DNA of 64,000 nucleotides, from positions 5,890,001 to 5,954,000 of the forward strand of contig OY781040.1 of the NCBI GenBank assembly GCA_963676095.1, given 5' to 3'. This DNA comes from G963676095 sp963676095. GTDB lineage: Bacteria > Bacteroidota > Bacteroidia > Bacteroidales > Prolixibacteraceae. The stretch's first letter is position 1, and the number at the start of each line of letters is the position of its first letter. Under the pieces are notes generated by a model. The model searched no databases. It was not told the origin of the DNA and saw only the letters and a list, made by a program, of their open reading frames with translations. Shown here one piece after another: positions 27,835 through 35,182 of this stretch. Position numbers and translations under genes: made by a program.

Positions 27835-28504
27835 CCTCTTTTCGTTTACTTTGTTTTACCCTGTCCCGCTTAAGCCAGGGCTGGCAATGCCTCCCTGCCG
27901 AATTTGGAACATCTTAATGTTCAGCCCTTCACTACCCTGTGAGTCCTCCGCGGTATCTGTTCGCGGCTCGTTGCCAGTAGCTACTATGGCTTCTGCTGAC
28001 TCCTTCCCCTAACCACCACGTGGTTGACAAGGTATCCCCTGGTAAGAGCTTTTCCCTTCATCCAATCCCTGCGACATCTACTGGAAAACGATTTTGGTAT
28101 TCTTGGGACGTTACAATGGTGTGCTTGCTTATCCTCGTTTCACAGCCTCATATGCCGTTTCTGTTCGTCAGTACCGGATTTTGCCGTTTGGCTTCCTTCA
28201 GTGCATGGGTCACCCCAAACCACCTTGCCACTTGCTAATGCTTCCGGGCGTTACCCCGGTGCATAAGGGACTTGCACCCTCTGGAAAAATACACCTGCTG
28301 AAACTATGTTTATTGCTTTTTATTTGTATTTTTAAGCTTTTTCTATAGCTTTCAGCAGATGCGCTCTGCTCATGCAGGGCGCACACACTGTATATACAAA
28401 ATGGGCGAGATAGTAGTAAATTCAAGGGCTGTAGCCCGCTTTAAATTTTTACGGTTTGATAAGTTTGAAGCCCGCAATCGCCCACATTTGCATATACTTG
28501 TCCG
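26411..28504 (+). other. attC-like recombination site, split by a group II intron
   Basis: Without the intron (26421-28386, in which one A at the junction is ambiguous), the site reads ACTACTGCCA|ACTGTATATACAAAA...TCGCCCACATTTGCATATAC...GTTGGCG. The R'' box ACTACTGCCAAC is an 11/12 reverse-complement match to GTTGGCAGTAAT at the start of the cassette (24690-24701). The inner arms TATATACAAAATGGGCGA and TCGCCCACATTTGCATATA form an imperfect hairpin around a GGGCTGTAGCCC stem, and the site ends at GTTGGCG (28504-28510), where the next cassette starts. Total length without intron is about 128 bp, in the normal range for attC. Confidence 0.75.
26421..28386 (-). mobile_element. Group II intron with reverse transcriptase, inserted in the attC-like site
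   Basis: The minus strand begins GTGTGCGCCC at 28386 (a GUGYG-type start) and ends GGCTATTCGAT at 26421. Its 5' part has group II-like elements such as GGTGCAAGTCCC and GTAACGCCCGGAAGC, followed by the reverse transcriptase gene. Exons rejoin as CAGT|TGGCAG, so insertion split GTTGGC of the attC bottom strand. This is the target preference known for group IIC-attC introns, and the hairpin 5' of the insertion also fits class C. I could not place a standard 34-nt domain V; a shortened candidate lies about 26465-26485. The 3' end has two truncated relatives at 44652 and 52747. Confidence 0.85.
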
Positions 28505-28584
28505 TTGGCGTTCATTGTGAAAAAGAGGAATCGAGTGCATCCAATTAGGTAAAACGAATCCATTTCAACTAACACAATTTTAAA

Positions 28585-30222
28585 ATGAGATTAAAAAAAG
28601 TAAATATCGAGAACTTCAAAGGTTTCAAGGGGAGTTTTATCCTTGAATTGTCGGATGGCTTGAATATACTTGTTGGAAATAATGAGGTTGGGAAGTCAAC
28701 TATATTGGAAGCTATTCATTTAGCCTTATCAGGTATCATAAATGGAAACTACCTTCGCAATGAGTTATCTCAATATTTATTTAATAATGAAGTTATTAAA
28801 GAGTATTTAAAAAATTTGAAAGAAGGAAAAGATGCAGATTTACCTCATGTTTTAATTGAACTATTTTTTGAAGGTGAAGACTCTCCCCAATTAGCAAAGT
28901 TAGAAGGAGATGATAATATTGATAGAGGAAAAGCTTCTGGTGTCTCTTTTAAAATAGAATTTGATGAAAGCTACTTACCCGAATATGAAGAATTAGTCAA
29001 AAATGAATTAGATACAATACCTATTGAGTTTTACAAAATAAAATGGAGGTCATTTGACAGAGATTCAATAACTTCTCGCAGTATTCCTATCAAGTCTGTT
29101 TTAATTGATTCTTCCTCGAATAGATATCGAAATGGTTCTGATATTTACATATCTAGGATTATAAAGAACAACTTGGATGACAAACAAAAGGCAAGTATAT
29201 CCCAAGCTTTTCGAAGACTGAAAGAAGGTTTTATGCGTGACGATTCTATTAAAGCAATCAATAAACAAGTTAAAAATCATTCCAATTTATCTAAAGATAA
29301 AAATATCGAAATATCAGTCGACTTATCAACTCAAAATGCATGGGAAACTACTTTAGTGACTTTATTAGATGAAGTTCCCTTTCACCTTATTGGGAAAGGA
29401 GAACAAAGCATTGTAAAAACTTTTCTGGCATTATCTCATAAAAAAAGTGAAGAAGCAAATTTGATTCTTTTAGAAGAACCGGAAAATCATTTAACGCACA
29501 CGAAACTGAACCAGTTTCTAAATCACATTAATGATAATTGCAAAGGGAAACAAATTATCGTAACGACACATAGCAGTTTTGTCGCTAATAAACTCGGACT
29601 TGATAATTTAACTTTATTAAGCTCTAATAAGAAGACATTTAACATTAGTGATTTAGACCCTATTACTAAAAAATATTTTAAAAAATTATCGGGCTACGAT
29701 ACTTTAAGGCTCATTCTCTGTAAGAAAGCAATTTTAGTAGAGGGAGATTCGGACGAGCTAATCGTTCAAAAAGCCTACATGGATAATAATGATGGAAAAC
29801 TTCCAATAGAGGAAGGAATTGATGTTATTTCAGTTAGAAGTTTAGCATTTAAAAGGTTTTTAGATATAGCAAAAGGGTTAAATCATCCAACCGCAGTAGT
29901 CACAGATAATGATGGAAAATACGATGAAAAGGTTACCCAAAGATTTAAAGAATATAAAGGTGTCAATTGCATCCAGATTTTTGCTGATAAAAGAAACCAA
30001 TACAATACATTAGAACCTCAAATTGTTGATGCAAATAAAAAAAGGTTAGGTCTTTTATGTAGGGCACTCGACATTGATGAAGACTTGTATAACTCTGAGG
30101 AGTCTATTGTTAAATATATGAAAAACAATAAAACACATTGTGCACTGAAACTTTTTGAAACAAAAAAGAAAATCAGATTTCCTCAATATATTGAAGATGT
30201 AATTAGTTGGTGTAATGAATAA
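28585..30222 (+). CDS. gajA: GajA-like OLD-family ATPase/TOPRIM nuclease (Gabija-type defence)
   Basis: A 545-residue protein. The N-terminal ABC-type ATPase domain has Walker A GNNEVGKST near residue 32, GKGEQSIVKTFLAL (signature region) and Walker B LILLEEPENHL, then THSS. The C-terminal TOPRIM domain has LVEGDSDELIVQKAY with the metal-binding Glu and VVTDNDGKYD with the DxD-type acidic pair. Length and order match GajA of Gabija systems, which cuts DNA when nucleotide levels fall during phage infection. It is followed with an 8-bp overlap by a UvrD-like helicase, the expected GajB. It is the first gene of a cassette starting at 28504. Confidence 0.85.
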   Translation: MRLKKVNIENFKGFKGSFILELSDGLNILVGNNEVGKSTILEAIHLALSGIINGNYLRNELSQYLFNNEVIKEYLKNLKEGKDADLPHVLIELFFEGEDSPQLAKLEGDDNIDRGKASGVSFKIEFDESYLPEYEELVKNELDTIPIEFYKIKWRSFDRDSITSRSIPIKSVLIDSSSNRYRNGSDIYISRIIKNNLDDKQKASISQAFRRLKEGFMRDDSIKAINKQVKNHSNLSKDKNIEISVDLSTQNAWETTLVTLLDEVPFHLIGKGEQSIVKTFLALSHKKSEEANLILLEEPENHLTHTKLNQFLNHINDNCKGKQIIVTTHSSFVANKLGLDNLTLLSSNKKTFNISDLDPITKKYFKKLSGYDTLRLILCKKAILVEGDSDELIVQKAYMDNNDGKLPIEEGIDVISVRSLAFKRFLDIAKGLNHPTAVVTDNDGKYDEKVTQRFKEYKGVNCIQIFADKRNQYNTLEPQIVDANKKRLGLLCRALDIDEDLYNSEESIVKYMKNNKTHCALKLFETKKKIRFPQYIEDVISWCNE

Positions 30223-31411
30223 CAACACACTATTAATATCAGCTGCTGGTTCTGGCAAAACTACTTACATTGTGAATAAAGCGTTAGAACTCTCCAAATC
30301 AAATAGGATTCTTATTACAACCTATACGATTGAAAACGAAACTGAAATAAAAAATAAAATACTCGAAAAACGTAAATCAATTCCTTCCAATATCCATATT
30401 CAAGGGTGGTTCTCATTTTTATTACAACACGGTGTTCGTCCTTTTCAAGGCTCAATGAACAATATACTTTTTGATAAGGATATTAAAGGAATGTTGTTAA
30501 GTGAAGGAGATTCAAGTATTAGAAGAGATGAAACGGGAAAACCGATTACTTTTCGCGGTAGACCATTGTCTTGGGGAGAGAATGATTTTGAAAAATTCTA
30601 TTTTACTCCAGGATGGAAAATATTTTCAGACAAGGTTTCAAAATTTATTGTGGGATGCAATGAGAAAACTAATGGAAATATTATAAATCGAATTTCTCGA
30701 ATTTATTCGCATATTTTCATTGATGAAGTTCAAGATTTAGCAGGTTTTGATTTGGAAATTATTAAATATCTATTTCGATCAAATGTTGAAATGACCCTCG
30801 TTGGAGACCCTCGACAGGTAACCTATAAGACAAATCATTACAGAAAATATCCAAAGTATAAAAATGGGAAAATAAAAGAATTTGTTGAAAATGAATTGGG
30901 GAAAAGAGTCCAATGCAAAGTTGACGAAACCACTTTAAAAAGGTCACATCGAAATAACAAACAAGTATGCGATTATTCTTCAAAATTGTATCCTGAGTTT
31001 GAAAAAACAAAACCTTGCAAATGCGAAGAATGCAGAAGAAATGTTACTACTCACGAGGGTATTTTTATTATTAGACCGAAAGACGTAGGAGATTATATGA
31101 AAACATTTAATCCAACGCAGTTAATTTGGAGCAAGTCAACCAAAGTAAATCCAAATTATCCTGTACTTACTTTTGGCAAATCTAAAGGAAGAACAATTGG
31201 TCGAGTGATTATTTATCCAACTCCAAACATAATGAAATGGATTAAAGACAATACCTATGATTTTACTATTCTTAAAAATGGAGAAAAAAAACCAATTAAA
31301 GATATAAAAGAAAAATTCTATGTTGCTTTAACTAGAGCAAGACACAGTGTCGCAATAATTTACAATTACACAGACAACGAAAATATTGAAGGAGTCGATA
31401 AATGGAAATAA
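30215..31411 (+). CDS. gajB: GajB-like UvrD/Rep-type helicase
   Basis: A 398-residue superfamily 1 helicase: Walker A LISAAGSGKTTYIV at residues 6-19, IFIDEVQDLAG (motif II, DEVQD), LVGDPRQVTY (motif III), LKRSHRNNKQV (motif IV region) and VALTRARHSVAII (motif VI). It is somewhat shorter than the best-known GajB. A cysteine cluster KPCKCEECRR near residue 260 may bind zinc, which I do not remember as a family feature. The start overlaps the GajA gene by 8 bp, showing coupling. In Gabija, GajB is thought to sense DNA ends and help activate GajA. Confidence 0.85.
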   Translation: MNNNTLLISAAGSGKTTYIVNKALELSKSNRILITTYTIENETEIKNKILEKRKSIPSNIHIQGWFSFLLQHGVRPFQGSMNNILFDKDIKGMLLSEGDSSIRRDETGKPITFRGRPLSWGENDFEKFYFTPGWKIFSDKVSKFIVGCNEKTNGNIINRISRIYSHIFIDEVQDLAGFDLEIIKYLFRSNVEMTLVGDPRQVTYKTNHYRKYPKYKNGKIKEFVENELGKRVQCKVDETTLKRSHRNNKQVCDYSSKLYPEFEKTKPCKCEECRRNVTTHEGIFIIRPKDVGDYMKTFNPTQLIWSKSTKVNPNYPVLTFGKSKGRTIGRVIIYPTPNIMKWIKDNTYDFTILKNGEKKPIKDIKEKFYVALTRARHSVAIIYNYTDNENIEGVDKWK

Positions 31412-31434
31412 TACATAAAATATAACTCTTATTT

Positions 31435-32283
31435 ATGATTAATAACAAAACAGGAAGTTTTTCATTAATTAATCCAAAGGCAAAAATATTTGATGAAATA
31501 AAAACAATAATGCCTGCGTGGTGGATTCAATTCACTAATGATAAGGATTTGTATATAGATATTCGAAAAGACAATTCAATAAATGTGTATTATTTCGGGG
31601 GTTCAGTTGCAAGAATTGAATTTAAGAAAGGTTTTAAGGCAAAAGTTCATCAAAAATATTTGGGGGATTTAAAACCTCGTGGAAAGACAAAAAAAGGAAA
31701 AGACAAATTCGAATATGACCAGTTAAATTTGTTATCACTTAGCAAACAAACTATTGTGGAAATTAAAAAGAATATCAAAGAAGAATATTTAAAAAATATT
31801 GACAATGAAAGTCCCGCAGAAAAATGGATTCAAGGAAAATTAATTACCGAAAATTCAAATTTCATAGACTCAGAATTTCAATTCAATCAGAATCCCACAA
31901 TTGGCAAATTAAGAATTGACCTAATTGAATTGTCATCAGGTGAATTATCATTTGTTGAATTAAAGGGAATAACTGATAATCGATTGAGGAATGATGAAAA
32001 ACGAAATTTAAAAATTCCAGAGATTATTGAGCAAATGGGAAAATATCAGATGTTCATTGATTTATATGAAAATGACATAAAAGAATATTACAAAAAACTT
32101 TTAGACATTAAGCAAAATTTGAAGCTGACAACGATAAATGAAACTGAGTTTAGGATTAATAAAAAACCTAAATTGATAATTCTTAACACTTATAAAAAAA
32201 TGACAAAAAATCGAGAAGAACGAATTTACGACATAAACAAATTACTGAAATCAAACAACATAGATTACATGATTAAAAAATAA
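31435..32283 (+). CDS. Probable PD-(D/E)XK nuclease-like third gene of the Gabija operon
   Basis: A 282-residue protein beginning 23 bp after the helicase gene in the same direction. The middle contains LRIDLIEL followed by LSFVELKGITDN: an Asp, then E-x-K after a turn, the arrangement of PD-(D/E)XK nuclease cores, with the helix carrying a Gln/Lys pair (IIEQMGKYQMF) after it. The N-terminal ~110 residues may be a separate binding domain (WWIQF...YFGGSVARIEF). Canonical Gabija has only two genes, so this is an accessory. It could also be an unrelated defence nuclease carried in the same cassette. Confidence 0.65.
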   Translation: MINNKTGSFSLINPKAKIFDEIKTIMPAWWIQFTNDKDLYIDIRKDNSINVYYFGGSVARIEFKKGFKAKVHQKYLGDLKPRGKTKKGKDKFEYDQLNLLSLSKQTIVEIKKNIKEEYLKNIDNESPAEKWIQGKLITENSNFIDSEFQFNQNPTIGKLRIDLIELSSGELSFVELKGITDNRLRNDEKRNLKIPEIIEQMGKYQMFIDLYENDIKEYYKKLLDIKQNLKLTTINETEFRINKKPKLIILNTYKKMTKNREERIYDINKLLKSNNIDYMIKK

Positions 32284-32293
32284 AAAAAACAAC

Positions 32294-32304
32294 GAAACGC
32301 TAAC
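32294..32304 (+). other. R''-like box closing the Gabija cassette
   Basis: GAAACGCTAAC, 11 bp after the last stop, matches the reverse complement (GAACGCCAAC) of the cassette's start GTTGGCGTTC (28504-28513) with one substitution and one extra A. The rest of the attC is not recognisable, probably lost to the IS91 remnant that follows. Confidence 0.55.
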
Positions 32305-32340
32305 AAATTAGGAATTAAGGCACAGATGAGCCATTAAAAG

Positions 32341-32373
32341 AGGCAGTAGGTTTGCCTATCTGCTGCCTTTTTT
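32341..32373 (+). terminator. Rho-independent terminator after the Gabija operon
   Basis: AGGCAGTAGG (32341-32350) pairs with CCTATCTGCTGCCT (32355-32368) with a small asymmetric bulge, followed by TTTTTT. Confidence 0.7.
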
Positions 32374-32440
32374 GATATCTCCGGCTTTCGGCCCCCCTGC
32401 TCAATTGTGTTTTTATTCGATTGGGCTAAACCGCTGGTTA

Positions 32441-32930
32441 TTAAATGCTCCATGTAAGGGGATTAACTGATTTTTTACTGTCCTTCCTGCATTTTTTCAT
32501 GCCGGTTTTAGCCTTCCTTTCCGCCGGGACCAGGAAAAGCGGCAGTGATGCCAGCTTTTTATCATCCGGACGGGCATAATTTTCCCGTTCGGCAAACGCG
32601 GAAAGTTTTTTGCCGTCAACAGGAAAGTCCATTTTTTCAAAGAACGCTTTTTTACACCGTTATCATCCGGGTACCCTGGGCATATCGCGCACCATCCCGG
32701 CAAAATGCATCCTTCCTTTTTTGCACACGGGACAGTTAGGTTGGCGGTAGTTTCGAATACATTCCAGGATTTCATCCCATACAGTATCCTGTTTTTCCCA
32801 AACCTGGCGGCCATCTTCCAATGCCTCCTCTTTTTTGGTTTGGGCTTCTCCGTCCAGCAGCATTTTTGCCATTTCAATGTTTCCTTTCCGGTAACGGCTG
32901 GAAAAAATACCGTAATACCTCACTTTAAAA
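32441..32930 (-). pseudogene. IS91-family transposase, C-terminal remnant
   Basis: The minus strand reads MRYYGIFSSRYRKGN from 32923, then a charged stretch, CPVCKKGRMHF near 32700, and after frame changes a Lys/Arg-rich tail to about 32441. The RHYGFLSNRYRK-type segment followed by a CPxC pair is the end of Y2 rolling-circle transposases of the IS91 type. The catalytic tyrosine domain is absent and the frame is broken. Confidence 0.65.
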
Positions 32931-32940
32931 AAACCTTTCG

Positions 32941-33223
32941 GTGACCGATGATGGTGTTATTTTTATAAGCATTGATGATAACGAGGTTGAGAATCTTAAA
33001 AAGATCTGTGATGAAATCTTCGGTTCGGACAATATAGTTGAAACACATTTACTTCATTGCCGAAACAAAGGGGACCATGGACTCTCTTCAGCTACGCCCC
33101 ATTGAGCAAGCAAAAATTCAATGTGCAAAAAAACTGTTCAATGAAATCTCGACCAGTAAAGTGAAGTATCACGATGCGGACAGCTATCAGTCTTTGTTAA
33201 ATATCATAAAGGGCATTTCATAA
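32941..33223 (+). pseudogene. Type III restriction-modification remnant: mod fragment joined to res fragment
   Basis: From 32941 the frame reads VTDDGVIFISIDDNEVENL and KKICDEIFGSDNIVE, a stretch characteristic of type III Mod methyltransferases. Near 33033 it switches to KHIYFIAETKGTMDSLQLRP and ends ...YQSLLNIIKGIS, which is the C-terminus of the Res helicase/nuclease subunit. The end of mod and nearly all of res are missing, so one internal deletion joined the two genes. The last 6 bases overlap the end of the convergent XRE gene. Confidence 0.75.
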
Positions 33224-33661
33224 CTTATCTGCTTTGTTTTCCTGCCCGCCCGGGAGCGTGCCGATCAGCTTTCTTAAACGCTCCACCTCTCCGGTCAGGT
33301 ACCCGATGTATAATTTATAACCCTCCGCCAAATCATTAACCGTAGTTGTTGTCCCAACTGGTCTCATTATGCTTCCTATGGTTCCATTTTCATTATGCTG
33401 CGTGAATTCAAAGAGCTGGATCATTTCAAGGTCCATGACCTGCTGAAGGGTTATCCGGTAGTAATTGCAGAGAGCGATCAGCATTTCCAGCTTAAGTGAG
33501 GTATAGTTGCCATTCTCGATATGGCTCAGTGTAGCGTGTGTGGTATTCAGGGCAGGAGCAACCCCTTCCAGTGTCTCATTCCGGGCAGTCCGGATAATCC
33601 GCAAATTATGGCCTATTGTTTTTAATAGTGCGTCAAAATTAATTTCTCTTTTTGAATTCAT
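33218..33661 (-). CDS. XRE-family transcriptional regulator
   Basis: A 147-residue protein with an N-terminal helix-turn-helix of the XRE/Cro type (LLKTIGHNLRIIRTARNETLEGV, then NTTHATLSHIENGNYTSL, residues ~10-70). The C-terminal ~70 residues contain a helix rich in Glu/Leu (YIGYLTGEVERLRKLIG), perhaps for dimerisation. It is divergent from the polysaccharide-utilisation operon at 33809, and the shared 147-bp gap has two direct repeats suited to be its binding sites. It could have belonged to the lost type III system, but control of the operon or itself is equally likely. Confidence 0.85.
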   Translation of the reverse strand: MNSKREINFDALLKTIGHNLRIIRTARNETLEGVAPALNTTHATLSHIENGNYTSLKLEMLIALCNYYRITLQQVMDLEMIQLFEFTQHNENGTIGSIMRPVGTTTTVNDLAEGYKLYIGYLTGEVERLRKLIGTLPGGQENKADKL

Positions 33662-33680
33662 GTTTGCTTCAGGTTATGTA

Positions 33681-33735
33681 TACAAATCGTATCTCAAATG
33701 TACACATTGTTTTCCCTCCTTACAAATTGTATTCC
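33681..33735. promoter_or_regulatory. Two direct repeats between the divergent XRE gene and the PUL
   Basis: TACAAATCGTATCTC (33681-33695) and TACAAATTGTATTCC (33721-33735) match at 12 of 15 positions and lie exactly 40 bp apart, about four helical turns. This spacing would put bound regulator dimers on one face of the DNA. They cover the region upstream of both genes. Confidence 0.5.
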
Positions 33736-33808
33736 GTTTAATTTCATCCTTTTCCCCGACTAAACAAAATTTGTAAAGACAAAAATGAAACGCTAACTAT
33801 TCAAATTT

Positions 33809-35164
33809 ATGAGAATTTTTTTTATTCTATGGAGGAGCCTGTTTGGACTCTCCATGTTCCTGGTGATCATCATTTTTACGAACTGCACGAATGATGATTT
33901 TGCTCCCGAAAGCAATACAGTCTATCCTCCCGTTGCAGGTAAAGAAACAACTATTACTTCTTATTTCCCGGACAGCGGAGGTATTGCAACTAAGTTAATT
34001 TTATATGGAAGTAACTTTGGAACGGATACTTCTTATATCAAGGTGACCGTAAACGGAAAGAATGCAACAGTTATCGGGGCTGATGATTCTGCTCTTTATG
34101 CCATTGTCCCGGTCCGGGCCGATTCCGGATTTGTCCGGGTTTATATTGGTAAAGACGATAACGTGAAAGAACTGACTTATGAGAATAAGTTCAGGTACCT
34201 GTTTCAAAAGAATGTCACGACCGAATTCGGGCAAAGGGGATTGGCTGGTACCGACGATGGGGCATACTCGGAAGTAAAACTGCGACGTCCCTGGTTTCTC
34301 ACGTTCGATAACGAAGGTAAGTTATACTTTATTGATGAAGGAAGGGGAGTCAATTCCGATGGGGCCCTGAGAGTAGCCTATGACGATGAGGTGACCACAC
34401 TCATGCGTAATTCGTCGGGCCCCATGCAATCGCCGACGGCCCTGGCATTCAGTCCCGACCAGGACACGCTCTACATGGTTAATTCCCTGTGGCAGGAAAA
34501 CGGTATGGTCACAGATGCCGCTGTGGCGGTCCTGCTTCGGGAAACAGGATTTATTACCATCAAACCTTATATCCGGGCCACTTACACCAAGGCTACGGCT
34601 GTTGCTGTTCATCCCCGGAACGGAGATATCTTTTATAACAGCCAAAACGACGGGTACATCTACCGGTTCAATAAGAATACCCGGGAAGGGGAACAATTGT
34701 ATCAGTTGAACGGGACAGATACGGAGCTGAGAATGGTTTTTAGCCCGGATGGAAAAACGTTGTACATCATGGTCAAAAACAGGCATTGTATCTATAAATC
34801 AAACTATAACGAAACGACCCGGACGATTGATAAACCGGATTTATGGGTAGGCCAATGGAACAGCAGTGGTTTTGAAAATGGCTTAGGGACGGCCGCTAAG
34901 TTTAATACGCCCGGCCAGGGAGCCGTGGATGAAGACGGAAATCTGTATGTCCCGGACAAGCAGAATCATTGCATCCGGAAAATCACTCCCGAAGGCTATG
35001 TCAGCACCTATGCCGGGGTACCCGGTACCGCAGGTTTTCAGGATGGTGATCCGGCTGAATGCTTATTCAATGCACCGGAGGCCGTTGCTTTCAACCCGGC
35101 TGATGGTGGCTTGTATGTCGCTGACCGGGGAAATCACCTGATGCGGAAGGTGATGGTCGAATAA
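33809..35164 (+). CDS. TIG/IPT-domain lipoprotein with NHL-type propeller, first gene of the PUL
   Basis: A 451-residue protein with a hydrophobic leader and lipobox (FTNC). Residues ~40-130 form an IPT/TIG domain (ITSYFPDSGGIATKLILYGSNFG ... VTVNGKNATV in parts). The rest is a beta-propeller of NHL-like blades: RPWFLTFDNEGKLYFID, SPTALAFSPDQDTLYMV, VDEDGNLYVPDKQNHCIRKI, and a last blade with AVAFNPADGGLYVADRGNH. In Bacteroidota such proteins sit next to SusC/D and act as surface glycan-binding proteins. It lies 18 bp before the SusC gene, in one operon. Confidence 0.85.
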   Translation: MRIFFILWRSLFGLSMFLVIIIFTNCTNDDFAPESNTVYPPVAGKETTITSYFPDSGGIATKLILYGSNFGTDTSYIKVTVNGKNATVIGADDSALYAIVPVRADSGFVRVYIGKDDNVKELTYENKFRYLFQKNVTTEFGQRGLAGTDDGAYSEVKLRRPWFLTFDNEGKLYFIDEGRGVNSDGALRVAYDDEVTTLMRNSSGPMQSPTALAFSPDQDTLYMVNSLWQENGMVTDAAVAVLLRETGFITIKPYIRATYTKATAVAVHPRNGDIFYNSQNDGYIYRFNKNTREGEQLYQLNGTDTELRMVFSPDGKTLYIMVKNRHCIYKSNYNETTRTIDKPDLWVGQWNSSGFENGLGTAAKFNTPGQGAVDEDGNLYVPDKQNHCIRKITPEGYVSTYAGVPGTAGFQDGDPAECLFNAPEAVAFNPADGGLYVADRGNHLMRKVMVE

Positions 35165-35182
35165 TCCATTTAACTATCTGAA

